This document shows, piece by piece, positions 15,464-23,859 of a stretch of DNA of 43,994 nt. The notes under the pieces are model-generated. The model did no database searches. It had not been told where the DNA came from and was given only the letters and a program-made list of their open reading frames with translations. Every line of letters starts with the position of its first letter. Positions within the stretch are counted from its first letter, which is position 1. The position numbers were made by a program, and so were the translations under genes. The DNA is from an uncultured Pelagibacteraceae bacterium (GTDB lineage Bacteria > Pseudomonadota > Alphaproteobacteria > Pelagibacterales > Pelagibacteraceae), in assembly GCA_902550285.1 (NCBI GenBank), contig CACCYQ010000003.1:1-43994 (forward strand). Reading direction: 5' to 3'.

Positions 15464-16496
15464 AAAAATTCTTAGGTCAATTAAATCTAGGGGTTTTAAT
15501 AGTATTACTTTAGATCCAGTTCTTGAGACCAAATATATCCTTCAAAGATCAGGTGAAAATTTTAAGAAATTCTTATTTTCATTTTATGATTTAAATGGCA
15601 AAGAACTTTGCTTAAGACCAGATCTAACAATTTCTTCAGTTTTAAGATTTATACAAAACAAAAAAAACAATAGAGAAAAAGTTTTTTATAGTGGCGAAGC
15701 ATTTAGAAAAACTTATCAGAAGAAAGATAGCATTATAAAAAATCAAATTGGTTATGAAATTTTAGGATCTAAAAATAAACAGAAAGATGACAGGGAGATT
15801 ATAGAAACTTCTTTAAAAATATTAAAAAACAGTGGTTTTAAAAAATCTGTTTTAAAGATTGGCAATGTTGAATTGTTTAATTTGTTAATTGATAAATTAG
15901 ATATTCCTCGAAGATGGAAAAATAGACTTAAAAGATATTATTGGAATGAAAATTATTTTAATGAGTTATTAAAAAGATTAGAAACAAATTCAGATATAGA
16001 TCCAGTATTTGTTGAAACAGATAAATCTAGATATCAAAAAATGAGAAAAGAAAATCAAAATAAAATTATTGCTAGCAGAACTTATAAGGAAGTATTAGAT
16101 AGATTTAATATGAAGATTAAAGACCCAAGAAAATCTTCAACTGGAAAAATAAATACTAATATTATAAAGCATTTTTTGAAAATAAAATGTCCATTGGAAA
16201 AAGCTCCCAAAGTTTTAAATGCATTTTTTAATAAAAATAGAATTAATATAATAGTTGGAAAAGAATTTTTTCCTTTAAGAACAGGTAATAATAAAAATTT
16301 AAAAATAGAATTTTCAGCTGCCAATGGTAGAGAAGTTGAATTTTATAGTTCTATGATTTTTTCTATAGAAGTTAAAATAAAATCAAAATTAAAAAATTTC
16401 ATATCAGGTGGAAGATATGATCAGTTAACAACCAATTTAGGATTTAGAAAAGTTTCTGCAGTTGGTGCTGCAGTAAATATGAATTTATATGACTAA
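15441..16496 (+). CDS. hisZ: ATP phosphoribosyltransferase regulatory subunit
   Basis: HisZ is a HisRS paralogue without aminoacylation activity that forms a hetero-octamer with short HisG and confers catalytic competence and histidine feedback inhibition. The 351-residue protein keeps the class II core (KELCLRPDLTISSVLRFI, YSGEAFRKTYQ, ISGGRYDQLTTNLG) but lacks an anticodon-binding domain. Its ATG lies inside the hisS 3' end (23-nt overlap) and its stop overlaps hisG by 8 nt, so the two subunits of the complex are probably translated in coupled fashion. Confidence 0.93.
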   Translation: MKSKKLSEKILRSIKSRGFNSITLDPVLETKYILQRSGENFKKFLFSFYDLNGKELCLRPDLTISSVLRFIQNKKNNREKVFYSGEAFRKTYQKKDSIIKNQIGYEILGSKNKQKDDREIIETSLKILKNSGFKKSVLKIGNVELFNLLIDKLDIPRRWKNRLKRYYWNENYFNELLKRLETNSDIDPVFVETDKSRYQKMRKENQNKIIASRTYKEVLDRFNMKIKDPRKSSTGKINTNIIKHFLKIKCPLEKAPKVLNAFFNKNRINIIVGKEFFPLRTGNNKNLKIEFSAANGREVEFYSSMIFSIEVKIKSKLKNFISGGRYDQLTTNLGFRKVSAVGAAVNMNLYD

Positions 16497-17178
16497 AAAT
16501 ATTATCAAAATAGGAATTCCATCCAAAGGAAGATTAAAGAATGACACAATTAATATCTTTAAAAAGAATAAACTAAATATTTATTCTGAAAGAGGAGAAA
16601 GAGATTTATTTGGGTACATAAAAAAACTTACCAATGTAAAAATTATTTATTTACATGCCAGAGAATGTATTGAACAATTATCATTAGGAAATATTGATAT
16701 TGGTTTTTCAGGCTATGATTTGTTTAAAGAAAGTGAAATTAATACACAAAAAAAAATATTAATCAGTAAAAAATATGATTTTGGTAACGCCAATCTAGTA
16801 TTGGCAATACCAGACTTATGGATAGATGTTCAAACATTATTGGATTTAGACGAAGTTGCAGATGAATTCAAAAAAAAGAAAAAAAGACTTTTAAGAGTAG
16901 CAACAAAATATCCAAATTTAACTAGACAATTTTTATATTCAAAAGGAGTAACACAATTTCAATTAATCAAAAGTCTCGGAAGTACTGAAGTAGGCCCATT
17001 TACAGGTACGACAGAAATTATATCAGACATAACTAGTACTGGAGCAACATTAAAGGCTAACAATTTGAGAATTTTAAAAGATGGTGAAATTTTAAAATCA
17101 CAAGCTTGTTTAATGATGTCAAAACTTTCTTTAAAAAAAACAGGAATAAAAAAGATTATAAACTTGCTTAGCAGATAA
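16489..17178 (+). CDS. hisG: ATP phosphoribosyltransferase, short form
   Basis: HisG condenses ATP with PRPP, the first committed step of histidine synthesis. The 229-residue length marks the short form, which needs HisZ, encoded just upstream with an 8-nt overlap. Recognisable segments are IGIPSKGRLKNDTINIF at the start, ARECIEQLSLGNIDIGFSGY near 57, RVATKYPNLTRQFLYSKG near 143 and the PRPP-binding TGTTEIISDITSTGATLKAN near 170. The His-rich leader upstream of the unit suggests histidine-responsive expression. Confidence 0.96.
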   Translation: MTKNIIKIGIPSKGRLKNDTINIFKKNKLNIYSERGERDLFGYIKKLTNVKIIYLHARECIEQLSLGNIDIGFSGYDLFKESEINTQKKILISKKYDFGNANLVLAIPDLWIDVQTLLDLDEVADEFKKKKKRLLRVATKYPNLTRQFLYSKGVTQFQLIKSLGSTEVGPFTGTTEIISDITSTGATLKANNLRILKDGEILKSQACLMMSKLSLKKTGIKKIINLLSR

Positions 17179-17201
17179 TTTATTTTAGTATCCTACTACT
17201 T

Positions 17202-18257
17202 ATGCAAGATTCGTTATTATACGTAATTTTAGCCCTAATGGGTGTTATTATATACTTATTGGTTATTCAAAATAAAAACAAAGAAGAACCTAAAGATAGC
17301 GCTCAAGAGCTTAACAATTTAAAAGAAAGCATCAACAACTCACTTAATACCATGTCATCTTCATTTAATAGTTTGTCCAAAGATGTGACAAGAGATATGA
17401 CTCAAACTTTAACATCTGTTAATGAAAAAGTTTCTGCTTTTAATATTCAGGTAGAGAATTTAAATAAAAGCCAAGAGGGGATTAATAAGATTTTAGCTGG
17501 AGTTAAAAAATATGGAACTTTAGCAGAGTTTAGTTTGGCATCTTTATTAAAAGATTTATTACCGGCTTCTCAATTTATCTCAAATGCCAAGATGAAAGAA
17601 GATACGTCAGAAAATGTAGAATTTGCAATAAAACTTCAAGGAGATGTCTTAGTTCCGGTAGACAGTCATTTTCCAGTAGAAAAATTTAAAGCAATAGACG
17701 ATGCTCATCAAGCGGATGATAAAAAAGCAATGGTAGATGCTAGAACAAAATTAGCAAATGCATTTAAAGCTAAAGCAAAAAGTATAAATGAAAAATATAT
17801 AGTGCCACCAAAAACTACAGATTTTGGAATAGTGTATGCGCCAACAGAGAGTTTATATAAAGAATTAACAGACCACCAAGATCCTAGCACTAAAGAATTA
17901 TTAACTCAGGAATTAATGAAAAAATATAAAATTGTAATAATGGGTCCAAATACTCTTTCAGCTTATTTACAGTCTTTGCATATGGGGTTTCAGTCATTAA
18001 AAGTTCAAAAGGGAGCAACAGAAATTTATAATCACTTAAAAACAATTAGTACAAGATTTACAAAACATTTTGATAATGTAATTGTGCTCCGAAAAAAATT
18101 AGAAGAAGCAATGAAAGTTGTGGATACATTTGGTACAGACGCTAGATCAATTACTAGAACTTTAGAAAATATAAAAGATCCCGAGCAAGTTGAAATGGCT
18201 GCTAAAACAGAAAATGTAGAAAAATTTGTCGATCACTCAAAACAGCTTAAAAATTAA
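17202..18257 (+). CDS. rmuC: RmuC-family DNA recombination protein
   Basis: A 351-residue protein with an N-terminal membrane segment (SLLYVILALMGVIIYLLVI, about 3-21), a coiled-coil stretch (about 30-100, rich in Asn, Ser and Lys heptads) and a C-terminal RmuC domain (about 100-330) with GDVLVPVDSHFPVEKFKAID, YIVPPKTTDFGIVYAPTES and IMGPNTLSAYLQSLHMGFQS. RmuC limits DNA inversions and is proposed to be a nuclease-like repair protein; its activity is not well settled. Two exonuclease genes follow. The stop lies 37 nt before the preferred start of the next gene. Confidence 0.92.
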   Translation: MQDSLLYVILALMGVIIYLLVIQNKNKEEPKDSAQELNNLKESINNSLNTMSSSFNSLSKDVTRDMTQTLTSVNEKVSAFNIQVENLNKSQEGINKILAGVKKYGTLAEFSLASLLKDLLPASQFISNAKMKEDTSENVEFAIKLQGDVLVPVDSHFPVEKFKAIDDAHQADDKKAMVDARTKLANAFKAKAKSINEKYIVPPKTTDFGIVYAPTESLYKELTDHQDPSTKELLTQELMKKYKIVIMGPNTLSAYLQSLHMGFQSLKVQKGATEIYNHLKTISTRFTKHFDNVIVLRKKLEEAMKVVDTFGTDARSITRTLENIKDPEQVEMAAKTENVEKFVDHSKQLKN

Positions 18258-18294
18258 TTTTAATTTCAATCCAAATACTTTTATAAAGAACTGT

Positions 18295-18978
18295 ATGGAA
18301 TGGAATAATAAATTTATATATCCAAATTCTACTCGATCAATAATTAATGGATCCAGACACTATAATTTAGATGGTTCAAATTTACCTAGCGTTACGTCCA
18401 TACTAAAAGCAACTCAAAGTGAAGAAGATAAAGCAGGCATAGCTGCTTGGAAGGAAAGAGTAGGGCACAAAGAAGCAGAAAGAATAAAAAACGAAGCTTC
18501 AAGCAGAGGAAGCTCCATGCATTCATATATTGAGCAATTTTTATTAGGTAAATTTAATTTAGATTTATTAAATGAAGAAAATAAATCAAAAAAAATGGCG
18601 ATCGAAATTATAGATTGTGGACTAAAAAATAAACTTTCAGAAATTTGGGGAGCTGAAACTACAGTATATTATCCAGGAAAATATGCTGGTACTGCCGATT
18701 GCATTGGTGTTTATGAAGGAAAAGAGACTATTTTAGATTTCAAACAAAGCAACAAACCAAAAAAAGAAGAATACATTGAAGATTATTTTTTACAAATAGG
18801 AGCATATTCTTTAGCACATAATACAGTTTACAATTCAAGAATTAATCAAGGAGTAATTCTTTTATGTACCGTTGATGGATTGTTTCAGGAATTTAAGATT
18901 CAAGGAAACGAATTAATAAATTTTCAAAACAAATTTCTTGAAAGAGTTGAACAATTTTATAATCAATTAAGAAAATAG
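18295..18978 (+). CDS. PD-(D/E)XK exonuclease, MGME1/phage-exonuclease-like
   Basis: A 227-residue nuclease. The PD-(D/E)XK core is visible: conserved Asp in KYAGTADCIGVYEGKETILD, then LDFKQSNKPKK (D-x-K with the catalytic Lys), and YFLQIGAYSLAHN, the Q-x(3)-Y motif of RecB-type nucleases. The N-terminal LPSVTSILKATQSEEDKAGI and SSRGSSMHSYIEQFLLGK blocks are like those in MGME1-type mitochondrial and T4-like phage exonucleases, which act on single-stranded or flap DNA. A TTG at 18226, overlapping rmuC, would add 23 residues; the ATG at 18295 is preferred because the family similarity begins later. It sits between rmuC and sbcB, suggesting a DNA end-processing role (inference). Confidence 0.78.
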   Translation: MEWNNKFIYPNSTRSIINGSRHYNLDGSNLPSVTSILKATQSEEDKAGIAAWKERVGHKEAERIKNEASSRGSSMHSYIEQFLLGKFNLDLLNEENKSKKMAIEIIDCGLKNKLSEIWGAETTVYYPGKYAGTADCIGVYEGKETILDFKQSNKPKKEEYIEDYFLQIGAYSLAHNTVYNSRINQGVILLCTVDGLFQEFKIQGNELINFQNKFLERVEQFYNQLRK

Positions 18979-19073
18979 TTTGACTTTAAAAGGAATTAAT
19001 ATATTAAAAAGATAACTTTGCTACTTGTTTAGATGCGAGTTTCTAATGATTCCCTCACAATTAGCACTAAAAT

Positions 19074-19088
19074 AAAGGAGTTTAATTG
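19074..19088 (+). promoter_or_regulatory. strong Shine-Dalgarno fixing the TTG start of sbcB
   Basis: AAAGGAG at 19074-19080 is followed by five bases and TTG at 19086-19088. Strong Shine-Dalgarno sequences are scarce in this window, so this one decides the start. The Shine-Dalgarno lies within a preceding 18-codon frame (19033-19089) whose TGA overlaps the TTG. Confidence 0.7.
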
Positions 19089-20516
19089 AATTTAGCTATT
19101 TGGGATATTGAGTCGTCAAATGCCAACACAGATTTTGGAAGTATTATTGAAATAGGAGGTATTCTAGTTGATGAAAATTTTAAAGAAAAAGATCGATTTA
19201 ATTTAAGATGCAGATTACCAGAGGGTGAAATTCCACAATGTATGGCATTGATTGTGAATAAGACTAGCGTAGACCTTTTAACAAAAGCAAACCTAAGCCA
19301 CTATCAAATGCTTGGTGAAGTAGAAAAAATTTTTAAAAAATGGAGCCCAGCAATTTTTTTAGGATGGTCAAATATTGGATTTGACGATGAAATGATCAGA
19401 AAAGAATTTTTTAAGGGCATTAGATATCCATATATTACAAATTCTGCACCAAACAAAAGGCATGACGGACTAAATATTGCTAGAGGCGCATTCGCTGTAG
19501 ACAAAAGTATTTTTAAAACTGAAATAAATGAAAAGGGCAATGCAGTTATGAAATTGGAATCACTTGCTAGGATGAATGGCTTTGAATCATCAGGTGCACA
19601 TTCAGCTTTATTTGATGCAGAATTGACAATGAAAATACTTGGTTTGGTAAAAAAAAGACAACCCTATACGTGGGAAAGTTTTTTTAAAACATCAAACAAA
19701 CTCGACACAGAAACAATATTTAAAAAAGAGAAAATAATTACTTTAAACGAATATTTTTATGGAAAATCTAGATTATATTTGTGTGCTCCTTTGCATCCAA
19801 AACACTGCATACACCCAGTTTATCAATGGGGACAAGCGATTGATTTAAGAGTCGATGTTGAGGCTCTGTTAAATCTTTCTATAAATGAACTTAAAAAAGA
19901 GATGAAAAAAACGCCAAAATTTTTAAGAACAATAAGATCAAATAAAGCCCCAATAATACTCGATAAAAGCTATGGTATTAAAGAAGAGCCATATAATGCA
20001 ATAGATCCAATATTAATAAAAAAGAGAGCTGATTTAGTAAAAAATGATGAAAAATTTGCGCAGAATATAATGACAGCACTAAGAGAAATCGCAGAAGAAA
20101 AAGAACAATCAAAATCTCAAGAAGATATACTAGCTGAAGAAAGCATATATAAAAAGTTTACATCCAATAAAGACACAAATCTTTTTAATGCCTGGCATTC
20201 AGCATCATGGAAAGACAAACTTAGTATGCTAGATAAATTTGAAGATGAAAGATTAGTTGGTTTTGGTAAAAAAATTATCTTTCAGGAGTCTCCAGAAACT
20301 CTTCCAAAACAAATTTTAAAGGAAATTCAAAGAGAAATCGCCAAAAGAATATTAAGTGAAAAAAAAGAAAAATGGTGGACATGTAAAGAATTTTATTTTG
20401 AGTGCGACAATTTAAGAGAGAAATATACTAACAATAAAGATGAAGAAAAGTTGAAATTTCTCGATCAACTTAATAATTTTGTAATGTCAATAGAGAAGAA
20501 ATATGAAAATTTTTAG
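19086..20516 (+). CDS. sbcB: exodeoxyribonuclease I
   Basis: ExoI is a processive 3'-5' single-strand DNA exonuclease used in mismatch repair and recombination clean-up. The 476-residue protein has DEDDh exonuclease residues: WDIESSNANTDFGSIIEIGG at the N-terminus (D, E), FLGWSNIGFDDEMIRKEFF near 95 (D) and SSGAHSALFDAELTMKIL near 172 (H and D). The remaining C-terminal region matches the ExoI SH3-like and helical domains in layout, and the length is like E. coli ExoI (475). The TTG start is supported by an AAAGGAG site. It forms a series with rmuC and the PD-(D/E)XK nuclease gene. Confidence 0.92.
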   Translation: MNLAIWDIESSNANTDFGSIIEIGGILVDENFKEKDRFNLRCRLPEGEIPQCMALIVNKTSVDLLTKANLSHYQMLGEVEKIFKKWSPAIFLGWSNIGFDDEMIRKEFFKGIRYPYITNSAPNKRHDGLNIARGAFAVDKSIFKTEINEKGNAVMKLESLARMNGFESSGAHSALFDAELTMKILGLVKKRQPYTWESFFKTSNKLDTETIFKKEKIITLNEYFYGKSRLYLCAPLHPKHCIHPVYQWGQAIDLRVDVEALLNLSINELKKEMKKTPKFLRTIRSNKAPIILDKSYGIKEEPYNAIDPILIKKRADLVKNDEKFAQNIMTALREIAEEKEQSKSQEDILAEESIYKKFTSNKDTNLFNAWHSASWKDKLSMLDKFEDERLVGFGKKIIFQESPETLPKQILKEIQREIAKRILSEKKEKWWTCKEFYFECDNLREKYTNNKDEEKLKFLDQLNNFVMSIEKKYENF

Positions 20517-20581
20517 TGTGGATAAAATAAATTAAATTTTTTATTAGTTGATTTAATAGTATTTATTTATATATAGATTGT

Positions 20582-20902
20582 ATGGCAACAGTAAAAGTAA
20601 CAGATGAAAGTTTTGAGACAGAAGTTGTTAAAGCTAACAAACCAGTAGTAGTAGATTTTTGGGCTGAATGGTGTGGACCATGTAAAATGATTGGACCAAT
20701 ATTAGAAGAACTTTCAGACGAGTTATCCGATAAAATTACAATTGCTAAGCATAACATTGATGAAGAACCAAATACACCAACAAAATTTGGTGTAAGAGGA
20801 ATTCCTACAATGTTAATGTTTAAAGACGGAGAGCTTAAATCAACTAAAGTTGGAGCAACTACAAAATCAAATCTTAAATCTTGGATTGAAGAAAATCTTT
20901 AA
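20582..20902 (+). CDS. trxA: thioredoxin
   Basis: A 106-residue cytoplasmic thioredoxin with the active site DFWAEWCGPCKMIGPILEEL (WCGPC near 31-35), DEEPNTPTKFGVRGIPTMLM with the cis-proline, and the KVGATTKSNLKSWIEENL ending. It serves ribonucleotide reductase and general disulfide reduction. The 65-nt AT-rich spacer before it probably holds its promoter. Its stop overlaps the convergent folC stop by 4 nt, leaving no room for a separate terminator on either strand. Confidence 0.98.
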   Translation: MATVKVTDESFETEVVKANKPVVVDFWAEWCGPCKMIGPILEELSDELSDKITIAKHNIDEEPNTPTKFGVRGIPTMLMFKDGELKSTKVGATTKSNLKSWIEENL

Positions 20903-22173
20903 TTTAAATTTAAAACTTCACCAGCAAGATATAGTGATCCGGTAATTAGAACCACATCTTCATCATCAAGTGATAATGATTTTAATGCTTCTTTTATCGA
21001 ACTTTTATAATTAATTTTATTAAAACCAATAATTTTTTCTTTAAGATCTCCACCATTGATCGAATTGGGCTGATTTGGAATATCTACAGTTGTTATAGAT
21101 TCGATTCTATCTTTAAAAAAATTAATATATTCTTGATGTTCTTTGTTTAACATCATGCCAATAATTAAATGTTTTTTAGAATGTATTGTATCTAAAAAAT
21201 CTACCAATACTTTTGCTCCTAAGGGATTATGAGATCCATCTACTAGTAATTTATTTTTTTTAACTATATTTTTAAGTTTTCCAGATTTGATTTCTTGCAA
21301 TCTTCCCAAAGTACTTTGAATTTTTGTTATTCCTGTTTTTATATTTTCATCTGAAATATTCAGATCTTTAATATATCTTAAGGTAGCTATTCCAGCTGTC
21401 ACATTTGATAATTGGAAGTTACCCATGAGATTGGGCATCGGTAGTTTTAAAGCTCCATATTCATCTTCGTAATAAAAAAAGTTATTTTCAGCTATAGAAT
21501 ATGAATATGACTCATTAAAAAATATTTTTTTGGATTTATTCGACTTAAGTGATTTTTTGATTTTTTCTAAGATTCTGCTATGACTTTGATTAGAAATTAT
21601 TATATTTGACTCTAATAATTCAGAAGTTTTTTCAAATATAATTTTATCTATAGTTTTTTCATTTTTTGGGAGCCAATCAGTATGATCAATTCCAATTGCA
21701 GTTACTACTGACGCTAAATTCTCTTCAATAATATTTGTAGCATCAAATCTATGAAAAAGGCCAGATTCAATCAAATTTAAATTATTGTTATATTTTTTAG
21801 CTCCATAGAAATATGCAGCAGTTAATATTTCAAAATAAGTAATGTGATCACCATCGTTTATTTCTTCAACTTCAGACAATATTTTATATAATTCATTATC
21901 TTTAATTTCTTTATTATTGAATACAAATCTTTCGTTAATTTTTTGAATATGTGGACTACTATAAATATTACTTTTTATTTTAGCAGCATTTAGTATAGCC
22001 CTCATTGTTTGTATAGTAGAGTTTTTTCCATTTGTTCCTACTACAGATATTGATTTTAAATTTTTTTGAGGATCCCCTAATTTTTTACAAAGTTTTTTAA
22101 TTCTGCCTAGGCTGAGGTCAATTTCTTTAGGATGCAGCCTTTGTAATCGATGCAATATTTTCTGGAGTTTCAT
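20899..22173 (-). CDS. folC: bifunctional dihydrofolate/folylpolyglutamate synthase
   Basis: FolC adds glutamate to dihydropteroate and extends the folate polyglutamate tail. The 424-residue Mur-ligase-fold protein has LHPKEIDLSLGRIKKL at the start (a conserved FolC opening), the P-loop SVVGTNGKNSTIQTMRAIL near 44, YSSPHIQKINERF near 73, AIGIDHTDWLPKNEKTI near 163 and LLVDGSHNPLGAKVL near 309. The conserved opening shows that the start inside accD is real, giving a 47-nt overlap with accD. It is the last gene of the fourteen-gene minus-strand run. Confidence 0.96.
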   Translation of the reverse strand: MKLQKILHRLQRLHPKEIDLSLGRIKKLCKKLGDPQKNLKSISVVGTNGKNSTIQTMRAILNAAKIKSNIYSSPHIQKINERFVFNNKEIKDNELYKILSEVEEINDGDHITYFEILTAAYFYGAKKYNNNLNLIESGLFHRFDATNIIEENLASVVTAIGIDHTDWLPKNEKTIDKIIFEKTSELLESNIIISNQSHSRILEKIKKSLKSNKSKKIFFNESYSYSIAENNFFYYEDEYGALKLPMPNLMGNFQLSNVTAGIATLRYIKDLNISDENIKTGITKIQSTLGRLQEIKSGKLKNIVKKNKLLVDGSHNPLGAKVLVDFLDTIHSKKHLIIGMMLNKEHQEYINFFKDRIESITTVDIPNQPNSINGGDLKEKIIGFNKINYKSSIKEALKSLSLDDEDVVLITGSLYLAGEVLNLN

Positions 22174-23059
22174 TTTTTATTTCAGAATTTACATCAGAAT
22201 TTTTCTTAAGCAATATTGATAAAAGGGTGCCTATTTGATTCTTTAACTCTTTTCTATTAACAACTAGATCGACAAATCCATGTTTTTCAACAAACTCAGC
22301 AGTTTGAAAATCAGGACTTAATTCTTCTTTAACCGTAGCCTGAATTACTCTTTTCCCCGCAAATGCTATTAAGCAACCTGGTTCAGCCAAATGAATGTCC
22401 CCGAGCATTGCAAATGAAGCAGTTATTCCTCCTGCCGTTGGATCTGTAAAGCAAACAATATAAGGAAGTTTATTTTTTTTTAATTCATTTATTGCAAGAG
22501 TCGTTCTAGTCATGTTTGCCAATGCAATAGGTGACTCGAACATTCTTTGTCCACCGCCGCAAGGAAAAAAAATGTAAGGAGTATTGTTTTCTATAGCATG
22601 TTGTACGCCATATATTATTGCTTCTCCCTCAGCAGCCCCAACTGAACCTCCTATATACTCAAAATTTATTGCACCAACAGTAACATCAATATTATTTATT
22701 TTCCCCTTTGCAATCATAACCGCGCAATCTTGCTTAGTTTTTAATCTAGCTGCTTTTAATCTTTCTTTATATGATTTTGTATCTACCCACTTTAAAGGAT
22801 CCTCAGATGGAATAGGTGTTTCTAAAATTTCATAGTTATTTTTTCCAAAAAAAACATCAAATCTTTGTTTACAACTAATCCGGTGATGTTTTCCACAAGA
22901 ATTACAAACCCAAAGATTTTCTTCTAAATCTTTTTTAAGTATTGGACCTTTACAACAACTAGTCCAATCAGAGTTTTCAATATCTTTTTTTGATGGTCTT
23001 TTTTTTAAAACTTTTTTTATTTTTTGACCAAAATTAATTGCTTTTGTTATCCAATTCAT
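22127..23059 (-). CDS. accD: acetyl-CoA carboxylase carboxyltransferase subunit beta
   Basis: AccD, with AccA, transfers CO2 from carboxybiotin to acetyl-CoA to make malonyl-CoA. The 310-residue crotonase-fold protein shows VGAINFEYIGGSVGAAEGEA, YIFFPCGGGQRMFESPIALA and DPTAGGITASFAMLGDIHLA, followed by GCLIAFAGKRVIQATVKEEL. The N-terminal zinc ribbon is modified: cysteines are at 35, 36, 52 and 55, so the first pair is CC, not CxxC. The second Cys of the pair keeps the usual 16-residue distance to the third. It overlaps trpA by 4 nt and folC by 47 nt. Confidence 0.96.
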   Translation of the reverse strand: MNWITKAINFGQKIKKVLKKRPSKKDIENSDWTSCCKGPILKKDLEENLWVCNSCGKHHRISCKQRFDVFFGKNNYEILETPIPSEDPLKWVDTKSYKERLKAARLKTKQDCAVMIAKGKINNIDVTVGAINFEYIGGSVGAAEGEAIIYGVQHAIENNTPYIFFPCGGGQRMFESPIALANMTRTTLAINELKKNKLPYIVCFTDPTAGGITASFAMLGDIHLAEPGCLIAFAGKRVIQATVKEELSPDFQTAEFVEKHGFVDLVVNRKELKNQIGTLLSILLKKNSDVNSEIKNETPENIASITKAAS

Positions 23060-23859
23060 AATGTTTTATACTTTAGTTTTTTTACCATATTACTTACATT
23101 TGTGACAGGATTTTGTCTTTTGCTTATACTTTTAGTAATTTCTTTACAAATTGCGCTACCTACAACAAGTCCATCTGCAGACTTTAATTTAGAAATTGTT
23201 TTTTCTGTAATTCCAAATCCTATAACACAATTTTTATTTTTATTTATTTTTTTTATTTTGTTATAATTTCTTAATATTTTACTTGAGGAAACTTTTAACT
23301 TACCTCCAGTTGTAGATAGCATGCTAATGTAGTAGATCATATCGTGTGAATCCTTTATAATTTTTTTTATTCTGTTTAAAGAAGTAGTAGGAGAAATTAA
23401 TTGTATAAAACTAATTGATTTTTTTTTGCATTTGTTTGCAAAATTTTTATTTTCAGGATATGGCAAATCTACAACTATGATTCCATTAACTCCAGTTTTT
23501 CTACACATAGAAATAAAATTATTTTCGCCATACTGAAATATCATATTGTAATATCCCATTAAAATTACTGGTTTTAATTTTTTAATTTTTTTAAATTTTC
23601 TTACTATTTTAAAAACATCATTGATTTTAACTCCATTTTTAATTGCACGATAAGAACTTGTTTGTATTTGTCCACCATCTGCTATCGGTGTGTTATGAGG
23701 AAAGCCAATTTCACATATGTCAACATTATTAGAAATTGATTTTAAAATTTCTAATGAATTCTTTTTATTATTATCTCCTGCAACAGTATAAGTTAATAAG
23801 GCTGGTCTATTTTCTTTTTTTGCAATTTTAAATGCTAAACTGATTTGTGATTCTTTCAT
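23056..23859 (-). CDS. trpA: tryptophan synthase alpha chain (divergent)
   Basis: TrpA cleaves indole-3-glycerol phosphate to indole and glyceraldehyde-3-phosphate. The 267-residue TIM barrel keeps the two catalytic acids: Glu in ICEIGFP near 50 and Asp in PIADGGQIQ near 61. The loop between them reads PHNTPIADGG, where most family members have PFSDPLADGP, so the Asp used for alpha-beta signalling is Thr. The IGFGI and VVGSAI phosphate-binding segments near the C-terminus are present. It overlaps trpB by 4 nt and accD by 4 nt. The assignment is secure from context; the loop change pairs with changes in TrpB. Confidence 0.9.
   Translation of the reverse strand: MKESQISLAFKIAKKENRPALLTYTVAGDNNKKNSLEILKSISNNVDICEIGFPHNTPIADGGQIQTSSYRAIKNGVKINDVFKIVRKFKKIKKLKPVILMGYYNMIFQYGENNFISMCRKTGVNGIIVVDLPYPENKNFANKCKKKSISFIQLISPTTSLNRIKKIIKDSHDMIYYISMLSTTGGKLKVSSSKILRNYNKIKKINKNKNCVIGFGITEKTISKLKSADGLVVGSAICKEITKSISKRQNPVTNVSNMVKKLKYKTL

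Noticed and set aside
18226..18294. TTG start of the PD-(D/E)XK nuclease overlapping rmuC
   Set aside because: Not excluded, but the extra 23 residues look like spacer and an ATG at 18295 is available.
18979..19032. Possible structured RNA after the exonuclease gene
   Set aside because: No extended pairing found by eye; the only clear signal is the Shine-Dalgarno before sbcB.
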